Both the position numbers and the translations under genes were made by a program. From Clostridiaceae bacterium (lineage in GTDB: Bacteria > Bacillota > Clostridia > Acetivibrionales > DUMB01), in NCBI GenBank assembly GCA_012840085.1, contig DUMB01000081.1:1-64000 (forward strand): DNA of 64,000 bases. The letters are read 5' to 3'. Position 1 is the first letter of the stretch; the number at the start of each line of letters is the position of its first letter. Positions 23,869 through 33,022 of this stretch are shown here, piece after piece. Below the pieces are notes generated by a model, which saw nothing but the letters and a program-made list of their open reading frames with translations, had not been told where the DNA came from and searched no databases.

Positions 23869-26256
23869 TCAAAATTTGATTTCACATACCTGATTATTGC
23901 CAGTATCTTTAATGTTTACTGTAAGGATTTTCTGCTCATCGTTGTATGAGAATGAATGTTCATCACGGCATAAAACTTGTGCGATTGTCCGGTTAATATT
24001 GTGAAATCTTAACAGGTAGTTTTTTCTTCCGCTAATATAATTTTTACGTATAGGTTCAATTTTAAAATTAAGAGCATCTTCATGTAATTTAGCTGAAAAA
24101 TTCGTTATGGAATATTCACCCTGCTTATATTTATTACTGAAACCATCATCTTCATAAAATGAATATGAAAAATCTCCCGTAGCATATATATCAAGAATTA
24201 ACGTTTCCGCTACCTTTTCTCCTACATAATTTTGCGGTTCAACCGAAGGAATGATTGAGTTCTGTCTTATAAACACCGGAAGTACATCCAATTGGGCATC
24301 CACTGTCACATAGTTGTTTCCTTCATATACCTCATCAGTCCAATAGTTGTACCATATTCCGTCAGGCAAATATACACACCTCTTGTAAGTTGACGGCCTG
24401 TACACAGGGGCAACCATAATATTTTCGCCAAACAAGAACTGGTCGCATAAATTATGCACATTTTCATCCTGCGGGAATTCCAGTACAAGAGGCCGCATAA
24501 CCGGAATACCTGTCAGGGAAGCTTTATAAAATTCGTTATATACATATGGAAGCAATGAATATCTGAGTTTTATATATTCTTTACATATTTCCTCAACTTC
24601 ACTCCCAAAAGCCCATGGTTCATGCGGCTTTGTGCCCATGTTCGAATGGCCCCTGAAAAAAGGCGTAAAACATCCCAACTGCATCCAGCGGGCAAACAGC
24701 TCAGGTGTGGCATTATCCTGGAACCCTCCTACATCACCACCCACAAAAGGTACTCCTGACAATCCTATATTAAGAAACATGGGTATAGAAGCTGCCAGGT
24801 GTTCCCACCAGCTGTGGTTGTCCCCTGTCCATACAGCAGCATACCTTTGTATTCCTGCATAGGCTGACCTTGTGACTATAAACGGCCTATCCTCCGGTTT
24901 TATGGACTTAAATCCTTCATAGGTGGCGCGGCACATGTTCAGGCCATAACTGTTGTGATACCTGGCAAATGTTCCGGGGTACCCGTCATTCCACATCATT
25001 ACATCATTCGGTACTGTGCATTCCATCCTGTTATGGGAATCCACCGAAAAATCGCTGGGTTCATTCATATCGTTCCATATTCCCGCTACACCTTTATCCA
25101 GTAAAACTTTATGCTTTTCGCCCCACCATTTGCGGGTTGATTGTTTTGTAAAGTCAGGAAATGCAGCATCACCCGGCCATACCTTTCCATGATATATCTC
25201 ACCGCTTGCTTGTTTGCAGAAATGGTCGTTTTTGATTCCCTCCATGTAGACTTCATAATCAGCATCTTTTTTAACACCCGGGTCAATAATGGTTACCACT
25301 TTGAAGCCATCATTCTTTAATCTCTTAATCATCTTTTCAGGATCGGGGAACCTGTTCTCGTTCCATGTAAACACACGATATCCGTCCATGTAGTCTATAT
25401 CAAGATATATTGCATCACATGGTATTTGTTTTTCTCTGAAATTTTGAGCTATTTTTAATACAGTTTCTTCAGGATAATAGCTCCAGCGGCATTGCTGATA
25501 ACCCAGAGCCCATAACGGAGGCAGTTCCATTTTTCCTGTTAATTCTGAATAATTTCCTACCACACTTTTTATGTCAGGTCCATGCATGAAGTAGTAATCC
25601 ATTTCATCGTCCTGTACTTCAAAAGTATAATATTCCTCGCTCTCCTCACCAAGATCAAAGGACATCCTGCACGTTTTGTCAACAAATAAACCATATGAAT
25701 ACTCATCATTGAATGCTATAAGCAAGGGGATGGACTTATACAACGGGTCTTTTGTCGGAGTATGCAAAGGGTCATCAGTATTCCACATAACATATTTTCT
25801 TCCGCGTTTGTCCAGATACCCTGTCTTTTCCCCAAGCCCATAATAATGAGTGCTGTTGTTTGCTTTCTTCTTGCATTTTACAAATCCCTTGGAAAACAAA
25901 AAGCTGTATTCATCATCTTCACATATGCTTCTTCCTTGCATATCAAATATTGCAATTCTTGAATCGCCGGTTTTGACTTTTATATTTAATAACCCCGTAC
26001 TTATTGATAGTTCATCAGAATCAATTGTAAAATTAAAATCATTACATATTGGCTCATTTATAACTGCAAATGAAGGTATATTCAGAAATTTACCACGGGA
26101 ATTGAATATTACTCTTATACAACTCTTAGAGAGAATGGAAATTCTCATTATGCCCTTTTCGCATAAAATTACAAATTGGTTGTTATCCTTTTTGACATCC
26201 AAAACTTTCCCAGGCTGTTTATATAAAATTTCTTCCTTTGTTATCCAGCTTTCCAT
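23869..26256 (-). CDS. GH31 alpha-glucosidase
   Basis: A 795-aa glycoside hydrolase family 31 enzyme cutting alpha-glucosides from the non-reducing end. The catalytic nucleophile is Asp396 in GIWNDMNEPS, and the acid/base Asp lies near residue 470 in VWTGDNHSWWEHL. The N-terminal galactose-mutarotase-like domain (HYYGLGEKTGYLDKRG) and the barrel entry (PPLWALGYQQCRWSYY) are normal. There is no signal peptide, so it acts on imported oligosaccharides in the cytosol. It is the last gene of the alpha-glucan operon, 29 bp after GH13. AGGAGG precedes its ATG. Confidence 0.95.
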   Translation of the reverse strand: MESWITKEEILYKQPGKVLDVKKDNNQFVILCEKGIMRISILSKSCIRVIFNSRGKFLNIPSFAVINEPICNDFNFTIDSDELSISTGLLNIKVKTGDSRIAIFDMQGRSICEDDEYSFLFSKGFVKCKKKANNSTHYYGLGEKTGYLDKRGRKYVMWNTDDPLHTPTKDPLYKSIPLLIAFNDEYSYGLFVDKTCRMSFDLGEESEEYYTFEVQDDEMDYYFMHGPDIKSVVGNYSELTGKMELPPLWALGYQQCRWSYYPEETVLKIAQNFREKQIPCDAIYLDIDYMDGYRVFTWNENRFPDPEKMIKRLKNDGFKVVTIIDPGVKKDADYEVYMEGIKNDHFCKQASGEIYHGKVWPGDAAFPDFTKQSTRKWWGEKHKVLLDKGVAGIWNDMNEPSDFSVDSHNRMECTVPNDVMMWNDGYPGTFARYHNSYGLNMCRATYEGFKSIKPEDRPFIVTRSAYAGIQRYAAVWTGDNHSWWEHLAASIPMFLNIGLSGVPFVGGDVGGFQDNATPELFARWMQLGCFTPFFRGHSNMGTKPHEPWAFGSEVEEICKEYIKLRYSLLPYVYNEFYKASLTGIPVMRPLVLEFPQDENVHNLCDQFLFGENIMVAPVYRPSTYKRCVYLPDGIWYNYWTDEVYEGNNYVTVDAQLDVLPVFIRQNSIIPSVEPQNYVGEKVAETLILDIYATGDFSYSFYEDDGFSNKYKQGEYSITNFSAKLHEDALNFKIEPIRKNYISGRKNYLLRFHNINRTIAQVLCRDEHSFSYNDEQKILTVNIKDTGNNQVCEIKF

Positions 26257-26285
26257 TGAACGCCCTCCTAAAGCAAATAATTAAT

Positions 26286-28082
26286 TTATTTAGAGATAAT
26301 GCAGACTTGATACGGTTTTAGTTCTGCCTGTACAGCACCTTTATAGTTATTTATATCATCATTATAACAGATTTTGTTGTCCTTGCATTCTACTTTATAC
26401 GCAACACCTGAAATCATATCGTGTAAATATTCAATATCTTTATATGACTCTTTGACAGGAAGTATGATATTTGCACACTCATCACTATTATTTATGACAA
26501 TGTATATCCTGTCCCCTTCCAGTTCTCTGAAAAAGCTATATACAGAATTGTCAGAGCTGCAATAGTTGCATTTAAAACTTCCGGATCTTAAAGCGGGCTT
26601 TGAATTTCTTATTTGTATCAGTTTTTTGTACCATTCCAGCAATTCCATGTTTTGCTTTTGAGACTCCCACTCCATTGCCTTGCGGCATTCAGGGTCATTA
26701 CCCCCTTCCATCCCAATTTCGTCTCCGTAATAAATTACCGGGATGCCCGGGAAGCAAAACTGGAAAGCTGCTGCAGCTTTCATTTTATCGATATTCCCTT
26801 TGCAAAGCGTTAAAAACCTCGGCGTGTCATGGCTCCCTATGAGATTAAACAATGCAAAATGAACCGTTTTCGGATAGACTCCCAAAAATTTATTGAGTCT
26901 TGAGTCAAATTCCATACTGCTGATACACTGCTTTGCAAAGAAATCAGTTACTGCGTCCCTGAAGACATAGTTCATGACAGAGTCCATTTGATCACCTCTT
27001 AGCATGTCCCTGTTTTCCCTCCATGTCTCAGCCAGAATAAAGCAGTCAGCTTTTATGGATTTGACCACTTTTCTGAATTCATGCCAGAAAGTGTAGTCCA
27101 CTTCGTCTGCACAATCCAGCCTCCACCCGTCAATTCCCGCTTCCTCAATCCAGTAGCTTGCCACTTTCAATATGTAAGCGCGTACTTCGGGATTGCCGAG
27201 CCTTAGTTTAGGCATCATCTTATAGTATCCTATAGTTTCGAAATTCAATTTTTCCCCGTCCACAGGGAAACTCTCTATATAAAACCAACTCTTATAGTTG
27301 GACCTGTCACCGTTTTTTATGACATCCTGGAACTCCTTTGAATAGTATCCTATGTGATTAAACACCCCGTCAAGAATTATCCTGATTCCCTTTAAATGAC
27401 ACTTGTTGACCAGCATTTTCAAGTCCTCGAGATTCCCAAAGTGGGGATCTATTTTAAAGTAATCGACAGTGTCATATTTATGATTTGTCGGTGATTCAAA
27501 AACAGGATTCAGGTAAATAGCATTCACGCCTAATTGCGCCAGATAATCCAGCCTTTTCTCTATTCCCTTCAGATCACCGCCCATAAAATTATCCCTGGTG
27601 GGTTCACTGCCCCAGCCTGCAACATCAAAAGGGTCGTTGCTGGTGTCCCCATTGCAGAACCGCTCAGGAAATATTTGATAAAATATGGAATCCTTTAACC
27701 AGTCCGGAACTTTAAAAATGTCCTCCTCATTTGTATACAAATATTCAAAAAAACCGTTGTCAGGAACTGAATTACTTTGGCCATAATAATTAAGCCAGAT
27801 TGTATTGCCTTCAATTTCAATCTCAAAATAGTAATTTATATACCTTGTGGCTTGCTCTGTTACTATTATGGTTTCATAATAGTCATACATATTGTCCCTG
27901 GCGTAACATTCCATCCTGGAGTATGAAGGATAAGTCTCTTCCTTTTTGCACCTGTTCCAATAGACTAAAACACATGTCCCGCCAAAACCTCTTTTTGTCC
28001 TCAGCCTGATTGCCAGCTTATTTCTTTCAAGAGGGTAGACATATTCTCTCGTTGGTTCATGAATGATAATCCCGCTAATCAT
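26286..28082 (-). CDS. GH13 neopullulanase/cyclomaltodextrinase-type enzyme
   Basis: A 598-aa GH13 enzyme. The first ~120 residues form the beta-rich N-domain of the neopullulanase group, and the barrel begins at DWLKDSIFYQIFPERF. Catalytic residues are the nucleophile Asp323 (GWRLDCADE), the general acid Glu352 (ILAETW) and the transition-state Asp in IGSHDTPR. DGVFNH (region I) is intact. It lacks a signal peptide and so cleaves imported maltodextrins or cyclodextrins in the cytosol. It lies between MalG-like permease and GH31 genes, and GGGGG precedes the ATG. Confidence 0.94.
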   Translation of the reverse strand: MISGIIIHEPTREYVYPLERNKLAIRLRTKRGFGGTCVLVYWNRCKKEETYPSYSRMECYARDNMYDYYETIIVTEQATRYINYYFEIEIEGNTIWLNYYGQSNSVPDNGFFEYLYTNEEDIFKVPDWLKDSIFYQIFPERFCNGDTSNDPFDVAGWGSEPTRDNFMGGDLKGIEKRLDYLAQLGVNAIYLNPVFESPTNHKYDTVDYFKIDPHFGNLEDLKMLVNKCHLKGIRIILDGVFNHIGYYSKEFQDVIKNGDRSNYKSWFYIESFPVDGEKLNFETIGYYKMMPKLRLGNPEVRAYILKVASYWIEEAGIDGWRLDCADEVDYTFWHEFRKVVKSIKADCFILAETWRENRDMLRGDQMDSVMNYVFRDAVTDFFAKQCISSMEFDSRLNKFLGVYPKTVHFALFNLIGSHDTPRFLTLCKGNIDKMKAAAAFQFCFPGIPVIYYGDEIGMEGGNDPECRKAMEWESQKQNMELLEWYKKLIQIRNSKPALRSGSFKCNYCSSDNSVYSFFRELEGDRIYIVINNSDECANIILPVKESYKDIEYLHDMISGVAYKVECKDNKICYNDDINNYKGAVQAELKPYQVCIISK

Positions 28083-28132
28083 TGCTTTCCCCCTAAACAG
28101 ATAAATTATTTTCCCCTCAAATTATAAACTTC

Positions 28133-28963
28133 TTAGTTTTTTATTGCTCCTGACACCAGTCCTTTTATGATGAATTTTTGCATTGAAAAAAAGAACACTA
28201 CTATAGGAATTGTTGATATTACAAAACCTGCCATGATAAGGTGCCACTGCTGGTTATACTTACCATAGAAATACATCTGTGAAAGTGGTATTGTAAGAGG
28301 TTTTGCAAGAATCAGATATGGTAACAGAAAGTCATTCCATATCCATAAAGCATTAATTACGGCTACAGTAGCCGATATCGGCTTCATAAGCGGGAACACA
28401 ATCCTTAGGGCAAGATTGAAAATATTACATCCGTCAATTATGCCTGATTCCTCAAGTTCTATAGGTATTGATTTGACAAAGCCCCTAAAAAGAAAGATGG
28501 ATGTGGGACACATCAGCGCGCCATATATGAGGACCAATCCGGGAAAGTTGCCGGTAGCCCCTAAATCCTTTGCGGTCTTGAGCAAAGTTATCATAACAGT
28601 ATGAAATGGTACAAACATGGCACTTAAAAATATGAGCATAATTACATTGGCAACTTTTCTTCGCCACCTGGCAATGGCATATCCGGCCATAGCACTTATT
28701 ATTATTATCAATACAATACTTGAAACAGTTAAAGCTATACTGTTGAAAAACACCTTAAAAAAATCCGCCTTTAGAATAACAGTCTTATAATTTTCAAGAT
28801 ACAGGGAGCTTGGCAGGGATACAGCTGATATCAGAATTTCCCTTTTTTCTTTAAAGGAATTCAAAACCGCAATTATTACAGGAAACATGTAACATATTGC
28901 AAAGATATATACAACAGCAGCCAAAATTGCTTTATAAAATTTATTCTTCTTACTTTCAGGCAT
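28133..28963 (-). CDS. MalG-type (CUT1) sugar ABC permease
   Basis: A 276-aa permease with six hydrophobic helices and the EAA loop (ELEESGIIDGCNIFNLALRIVFPLMKP) that contacts the ATPase. It pairs with the MalF-type permease encoded just upstream, whose stop is one base before this ATG; its ribosome binding site GGAGG lies inside the upstream gene. Its substrate is presumably alpha-glucan oligosaccharides, inferred from the GH13 and GH31 genes downstream. Confidence 0.94.
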   Translation of the reverse strand: MPESKKNKFYKAILAAVVYIFAICYMFPVIIAVLNSFKEKREILISAVSLPSSLYLENYKTVILKADFFKVFFNSIALTVSSIVLIIIISAMAGYAIARWRRKVANVIMLIFLSAMFVPFHTVMITLLKTAKDLGATGNFPGLVLIYGALMCPTSIFLFRGFVKSIPIELEESGIIDGCNIFNLALRIVFPLMKPISATVAVINALWIWNDFLLPYLILAKPLTIPLSQMYFYGKYNQQWHLIMAGFVISTIPIVVFFFSMQKFIIKGLVSGAIKN

Positions 28964-28964
28964 T

Positions 28965-29858
28965 TTACAGTTTTTCCTCCCTCATCTTAAGAAATTTCAT
29001 AAGAAATACGGTTATTACAGCAATGATTAAAAACAATATTACCGATATCGCAGTTGCATACCCTGTCCTTTGCATATTAAATCCGAGAGTGTAAATATAA
29101 AGCGCCATTGTAGTGGTTGCATAACCCGGTCCTCCGGAAGTCATGGCCAGCGGAAAGTCAAATACCTTCAGGCAGGAAGTTGTTGCCAGTATAACATTCA
29201 TTACAATTACCGGAGAAATCAACGGCAACTTTATTCTGAAGAATACTTCTCTTGCAGACGCCCCATCAATATATGCCGCCTCAATTATATCAGTAGATAT
29301 ATTTTGCAAACCTGCTATATAGATAATCATCGCATACCCTGCACTTTGCCATATGGCTGTTATGCCTATAGAGTAAATTGCAATTGACGTATTCCCAAGC
29401 CAGCTTATCTGCAAATATTCAGGGTTACCCAGGATTTCCATAAAGGACCTGTAAACATCCCCATATATAAATGTCCATACAAAGCCAACAATAATTAAAC
29501 TCATTACATTAGGCAGGAAGAAAACTGTTCTGAGGACACTCTTTCCCGGTATGTTGGTGTCCAGCAATAATGCCAGTGCCAAGGAGACTATATTTCCTAT
29601 TATTACAACAAAGAGAGCATACTTTAAAGTAACCGTAAGGGATGTCAAAAAGTTTTCGTCCCTGAAAGCTTCCAAAAAGCTAGATAAACCTATAAAATTT
29701 ACGTTCCGGTTATATCCGTAGAGGTCTGTAAATGAGTAATATATACTTCTTATAAACGGAACAATAAAGAATAAAAAGAATAATACAAATGCAGGTAAAA
29801 TAAACAAAATAAAAGCCAGGTCATTTTTCCTTATTTTTGTTGAGTATGCCGACATTGT
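28965..29858 (-). CDS. MalF-type (CUT1) sugar ABC permease
   Basis: A 297-aa permease with six predicted helices and the EAA loop IIEAAYIDGASAREVFFRIKLPLI. It forms the heterodimeric channel with the MalG-type protein. The ATG at 29858 has AAAGGA eight bases upstream. A TTG-initiated frame from 29927 would add 23 polar residues and has no ribosome binding site. The solute-binding protein gene lies immediately upstream. No ATPase gene belongs to the operon, as is common for CUT1 systems that share one MsmX-like ATPase. Confidence 0.93.
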   Translation of the reverse strand, partial: TMSAYSTKIRKNDLAFILFILPAFVLFFLFFIVPFIRSIYYSFTDLYGYNRNVNFIGLSSFLEAFRDENFLTSLTVTLKYALFVVIIGNIVSLALALLLDTNIPGKSVLRTVFFLPNVMSLIIVGFVWTFIYGDVYRSFMEILGNPEYLQISWLGNTSIAIYSIGITAIWQSAGYAMIIYIAGLQNISTDIIEAAYIDGASAREVFFRIKLPLISPVIVMNVILATTSCLKVFDFPLAMTSGGPGYATTTMALYIYTLGFNMQRTGYATAISVILFLIIAVITVFLMKFLKMREEKL

Positions 29859-29941
29859 CCTGTTCCTTTCGCTCCATGTTTTATTTTTAGAGGGAAAGGC
29901 ATTGTAAACTTCACCTTCCCCCTGCAATGACCCAATAGTTG

Positions 29942-31279
29942 CTATTCAGATTGAGATATTGATCTTGCCTTATCCCATGCTTCATCAAGGCTTCCAAGTA
30001 CACTGTTTATATCTTTTTTGCCAAGGAGAAACTCAGGAAGTACTTTTTCGAATTCTGAATGGAAGGGAGTAGGCCAGCCCCTGTCTCCCTGGGTGCAAAT
30101 CTTACCTTCAGCAATAAGTCTATTTACATCTTCAGCAACAGGGTCAAAACTTAGCGACACGCCTTTTACAGCAGAGAAGAGTTTTGCTTTGTTACTCCAT
30201 ATTTCTGCTATTTCCTTTGTGGTCATGAATTCAAAAAACTTTTTGCATTCATCGATATATTTTGATTTGCTGGATATGCAAAGGCTGAAGTCAGGGAACT
30301 GGTGAAGTTTAGCTTCACTGGGATCTTCGGAAACCGGGAAGCCCATAATCCCTATATCAATATCCGGTGCAATATCACGTATTGGCTCCAGTGCCCACAA
30401 TCCCTGAGCCATCATTGCCGCTTTCCCCTGGGCAAACATCGAACATGCTCCGTTATAATCAGTGTCAAACGCCGTCTTTGTGTTGCCATAGCTATAAATA
30501 AGACTTAATAGTTCAAATGAAGTTTTCCACTCTTCTGTGTTTGTGAATGAAGCTTTCCCGGAGTTTTTATCAGCGTCCCAGTTCAGGTTCTTTCCGTATA
30601 CTGCCGGTGAGAAAGCACTGATTGCAGCCATCTTTATAGTCCATCCATCCTTGAAGCCCAGTGCAAATGCCGGTATATTTTTGCTTTTTAATACCTCGCA
30701 GACATTTTTCAGTTCGCTAAGAGTTTGTGGAACGGTCAGCCCGTTATCGGAAAATATCTTTTTGTTATAGAAAACCCCTATACAACTGCCGTCTATAGGC
30801 AATGCCCATACCTTTCCGTTTCCATCGGTAAATGAACTGGATTTCAATGTATCTTCTACTATGTTCTTTAAGAACGGTTCATTTGTAAGTTCCACCAGGT
30901 ATCCGCCTTTTGATATGTCAATGACTTCTACGCCTGCGCTGAATATGTCAGGGACTTCCCCTGTAGCCAGCCTTGCTTTTAGAATTGCTGAAGGATCATT
31001 GGTGACTATCTCCTGCTCAATAGTAACATTGGGATATTTTTTATTGAATTCATCGATTATTTCGCTAAAGGTTTCCTGAGCCTCTTGCTTACCATGAAAC
31101 AGTAAAAGATTAACTTTTTCAGCTTTTGGCTCTTCCGCCTTTTCCTCTTTGGTCTCTTCTTTTGAAACGGCATCTGATTTTTCATTTTCTGCATCTTTGA
31201 CTGCCGCCTTATTTGAACAACCCATAGAAATAGAAATCAGTAGTATTAAAGCAATGGCCAGACAAAATATCCTTTTCAT
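29942..31279 (-). CDS. CUT1 ABC transporter solute-binding lipoprotein
   Basis: A 445-aa lipoprotein: signal with lipobox SMGC (Cys21), a charged Glu/Lys-rich linker (about residues 25-55), then a type-1 extracellular sugar-binding domain. Family marks are VNLLLFHGKQEAQETFSEII, WALPIDGSCIGVFYNKKIF and FAQGKAAMMAQGLWALEPI. It delivers sugars to the two permeases that follow. It is the first gene of the operon after the two-component pair. GAGGAG lies just upstream of the ATG, and a 14-bp palindrome sits 40-53 bases further up. Confidence 0.93.
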   Translation of the reverse strand: MKRIFCLAIALILLISISMGCSNKAAVKDAENEKSDAVSKEETKEEKAEEPKAEKVNLLLFHGKQEAQETFSEIIDEFNKKYPNVTIEQEIVTNDPSAILKARLATGEVPDIFSAGVEVIDISKGGYLVELTNEPFLKNIVEDTLKSSSFTDGNGKVWALPIDGSCIGVFYNKKIFSDNGLTVPQTLSELKNVCEVLKSKNIPAFALGFKDGWTIKMAAISAFSPAVYGKNLNWDADKNSGKASFTNTEEWKTSFELLSLIYSYGNTKTAFDTDYNGACSMFAQGKAAMMAQGLWALEPIRDIAPDIDIGIMGFPVSEDPSEAKLHQFPDFSLCISSKSKYIDECKKFFEFMTTKEIAEIWSNKAKLFSAVKGVSLSFDPVAEDVNRLIAEGKICTQGDRGWPTPFHSEFEKVLPEFLLGKKDINSVLGSLDEAWDKARSISQSE

Positions 31280-31318
31280 TTATACTCCACTCCTCTTAGA
31301 AATTTAAAATGGATGTGC

Positions 31319-31348
31319 CATAAGATCTTATGCGCAGTAATAATTATA
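31319..31348 (-). promoter_or_regulatory. Candidate promoter and palindromic operator of the alpha-glucan operon
   Basis: On the minus strand a TATAAT box (31348-31343) is followed by a perfect 14-bp palindrome CATAAGATCTTATG (31332-31319), so the palindrome lies just downstream of the likely start of transcription. A T-rich stretch stands where a -35 would be. A repressor site or a start-proximal regulatory site is plausible. Confidence 0.45.
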
Positions 31349-31414
31349 GAGTAAGCTAAAAGATGAAAAAATGAAAAAATTAAACTTCAAATTAAAAAAA
31401 ATTAACTAAAAAAA

Positions 31415-33022
31415 TTAGTGTACCTCGGAAGGAGGGTATCCAAAAAACTTCTTGAAACTCTTGGTAAAATAGTAGGGATTGCTGTACCCTACAAGTTCTG
31501 ACACTACTTTAATCTTAAAGGTTCCCTTTTCTAAAAGCTCTTTTGCCTTAAGCATCCTGATTCTTGTAAGATAGTCGATAAAATTCTCACCCGTCTGGCT
31601 TTTAAATAATCTGCTTAAGTAAATATGATTCATATAATACTTTTGAGACAGCTGAATCAGGTTGATGTCTTCATGATAATTGGCTTCAATATAATTTTTA
31701 ATATCCTGTATTATATCAATACTCTCTTTTTGTCTTCTGTCATTAAGATTATTGAGAATTCTCTGAATTGTATCCAATGTCCACCTCTCAAGCCCGCTTA
31801 TAGATGAAAGCTTCTCAATGATATCTATATAGTTCTCTTCATCAAACAAATTTGTATTAAAATCTGTGCTTAGCTTACGGCAACTTCTTTCAAATATTAA
31901 CATTAAATCGATAATTGCTTTTCTGAGACTTGAGATCTTACAATATTGCATTTTATTAACATTTTCAAATAATGATTTAACAAGTCTTACAGCTTCATCT
32001 TTTCCGGAATTTTGCAATATACTTGACAGCTGCTTTTCTTCTATATAGTATAAGTCCTCCTTCTGGTCTTTAAAATTCTTTATCCCGCTGTAAAATATTA
32101 TATCCTTTCCTCCTATTTTCTCGAATTTTAAAGCCTTCTTCGCCTCTTCATATGCGTGTCTAATATTGTTAAAACCTTTCTTCCAATCTCCTATTCCTAT
32201 TCTAAGGTTTATGCCATGTTTGTTTTGAACGGTATTGATTATTTCATCAGCAAGTTTTATCTGTTCTGCGATTATTTTTTTATAATCCTGTTCATCACCC
32301 TTACATAGGATTATAACTTCATATATTGATTGCATGTTTTTAAAAACATTATAATTTTGATACTGCCTTACGATTTGTTTTATATCATTGTATACCTGTA
32401 AAAAGCCATCTTCATTTAAATCTACATAACCTCTTCCTAAGTTGTACATGTCTTTTATAAATATTGACATTACAGAAAAGCATTTATAGTTCAGGTCGAT
32501 ATTTATATTTCCGACTTTCTCAAGCAAATCATCATATTTATCAAAAACACCTGAAATTAAGGAATTTAAAACATTCTCCTCAAGTAAGGGCAAACTGGCA
32601 TCCAATTTTGCTTCAATAAGTTTTTTGTTCTCCTGCTCTTTCCTCTTTGTGTCAATCTTCTTTAAAACTCTTTTTAATACTTCGTTTAAGTCATCTTCAT
32701 CAATAGGTTTAAGAATATATTCAAAGACTCCCGATGAAATGGCCTGTTTCATATACTCATAGTCAGAATAACCGCTTATTACGATAATTTCGCAATCCGG
32801 CCGTACATGCTCCAGCTCTTTCAAAAAATCAATACCACTGTACTTGGGCATCTTCATATCCGTTATAATCAGGTCAGGTTTTTCCAAAGCCATGATATGT
32901 AAAGCTTCTTCACCATTTTGGGCCTCACCGATTAACTTCATTCCCAGTTCTTCCCATTTTATGACTTTTATAATTCCTTTCCTTACCCAGCCTTCATCTT
33001 CAACAATAAGAGTTTTGATCAT
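31415..33022 (-). CDS. YesN-type response regulator with AraC DNA-binding domain
   Basis: A 535-aa protein. Residues 1-120 are a receiver domain (IVEDE acidic pocket, phospho-acceptor Asp55 in LIITDMKMPK, Lys in YILKPID). A middle linker of about 300 residues follows. The last 100 residues are two AraC helix-turn-helices (LIQLSQKYYMNHIYLSRLFK and VSELVGYSNPYYFTKSFKKFFG). The start ATG overlaps the kinase stop by four bases (ATGA), with GGAAGGAG just upstream. Together they form a sensor pair that most likely activates the adjacent glucan uptake operon. Confidence 0.94.
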   Translation of the reverse strand: MIKTLIVEDEGWVRKGIIKVIKWEELGMKLIGEAQNGEEALHIMALEKPDLIITDMKMPKYSGIDFLKELEHVRPDCEIIVISGYSDYEYMKQAISSGVFEYILKPIDEDDLNEVLKRVLKKIDTKRKEQENKKLIEAKLDASLPLLEENVLNSLISGVFDKYDDLLEKVGNINIDLNYKCFSVMSIFIKDMYNLGRGYVDLNEDGFLQVYNDIKQIVRQYQNYNVFKNMQSIYEVIILCKGDEQDYKKIIAEQIKLADEIINTVQNKHGINLRIGIGDWKKGFNNIRHAYEEAKKALKFEKIGGKDIIFYSGIKNFKDQKEDLYYIEEKQLSSILQNSGKDEAVRLVKSLFENVNKMQYCKISSLRKAIIDLMLIFERSCRKLSTDFNTNLFDEENYIDIIEKLSSISGLERWTLDTIQRILNNLNDRRQKESIDIIQDIKNYIEANYHEDINLIQLSQKYYMNHIYLSRLFKSQTGENFIDYLTRIRMLKAKELLEKGTFKIKVVSELVGYSNPYYFTKSFKKFFGYPPSEVH

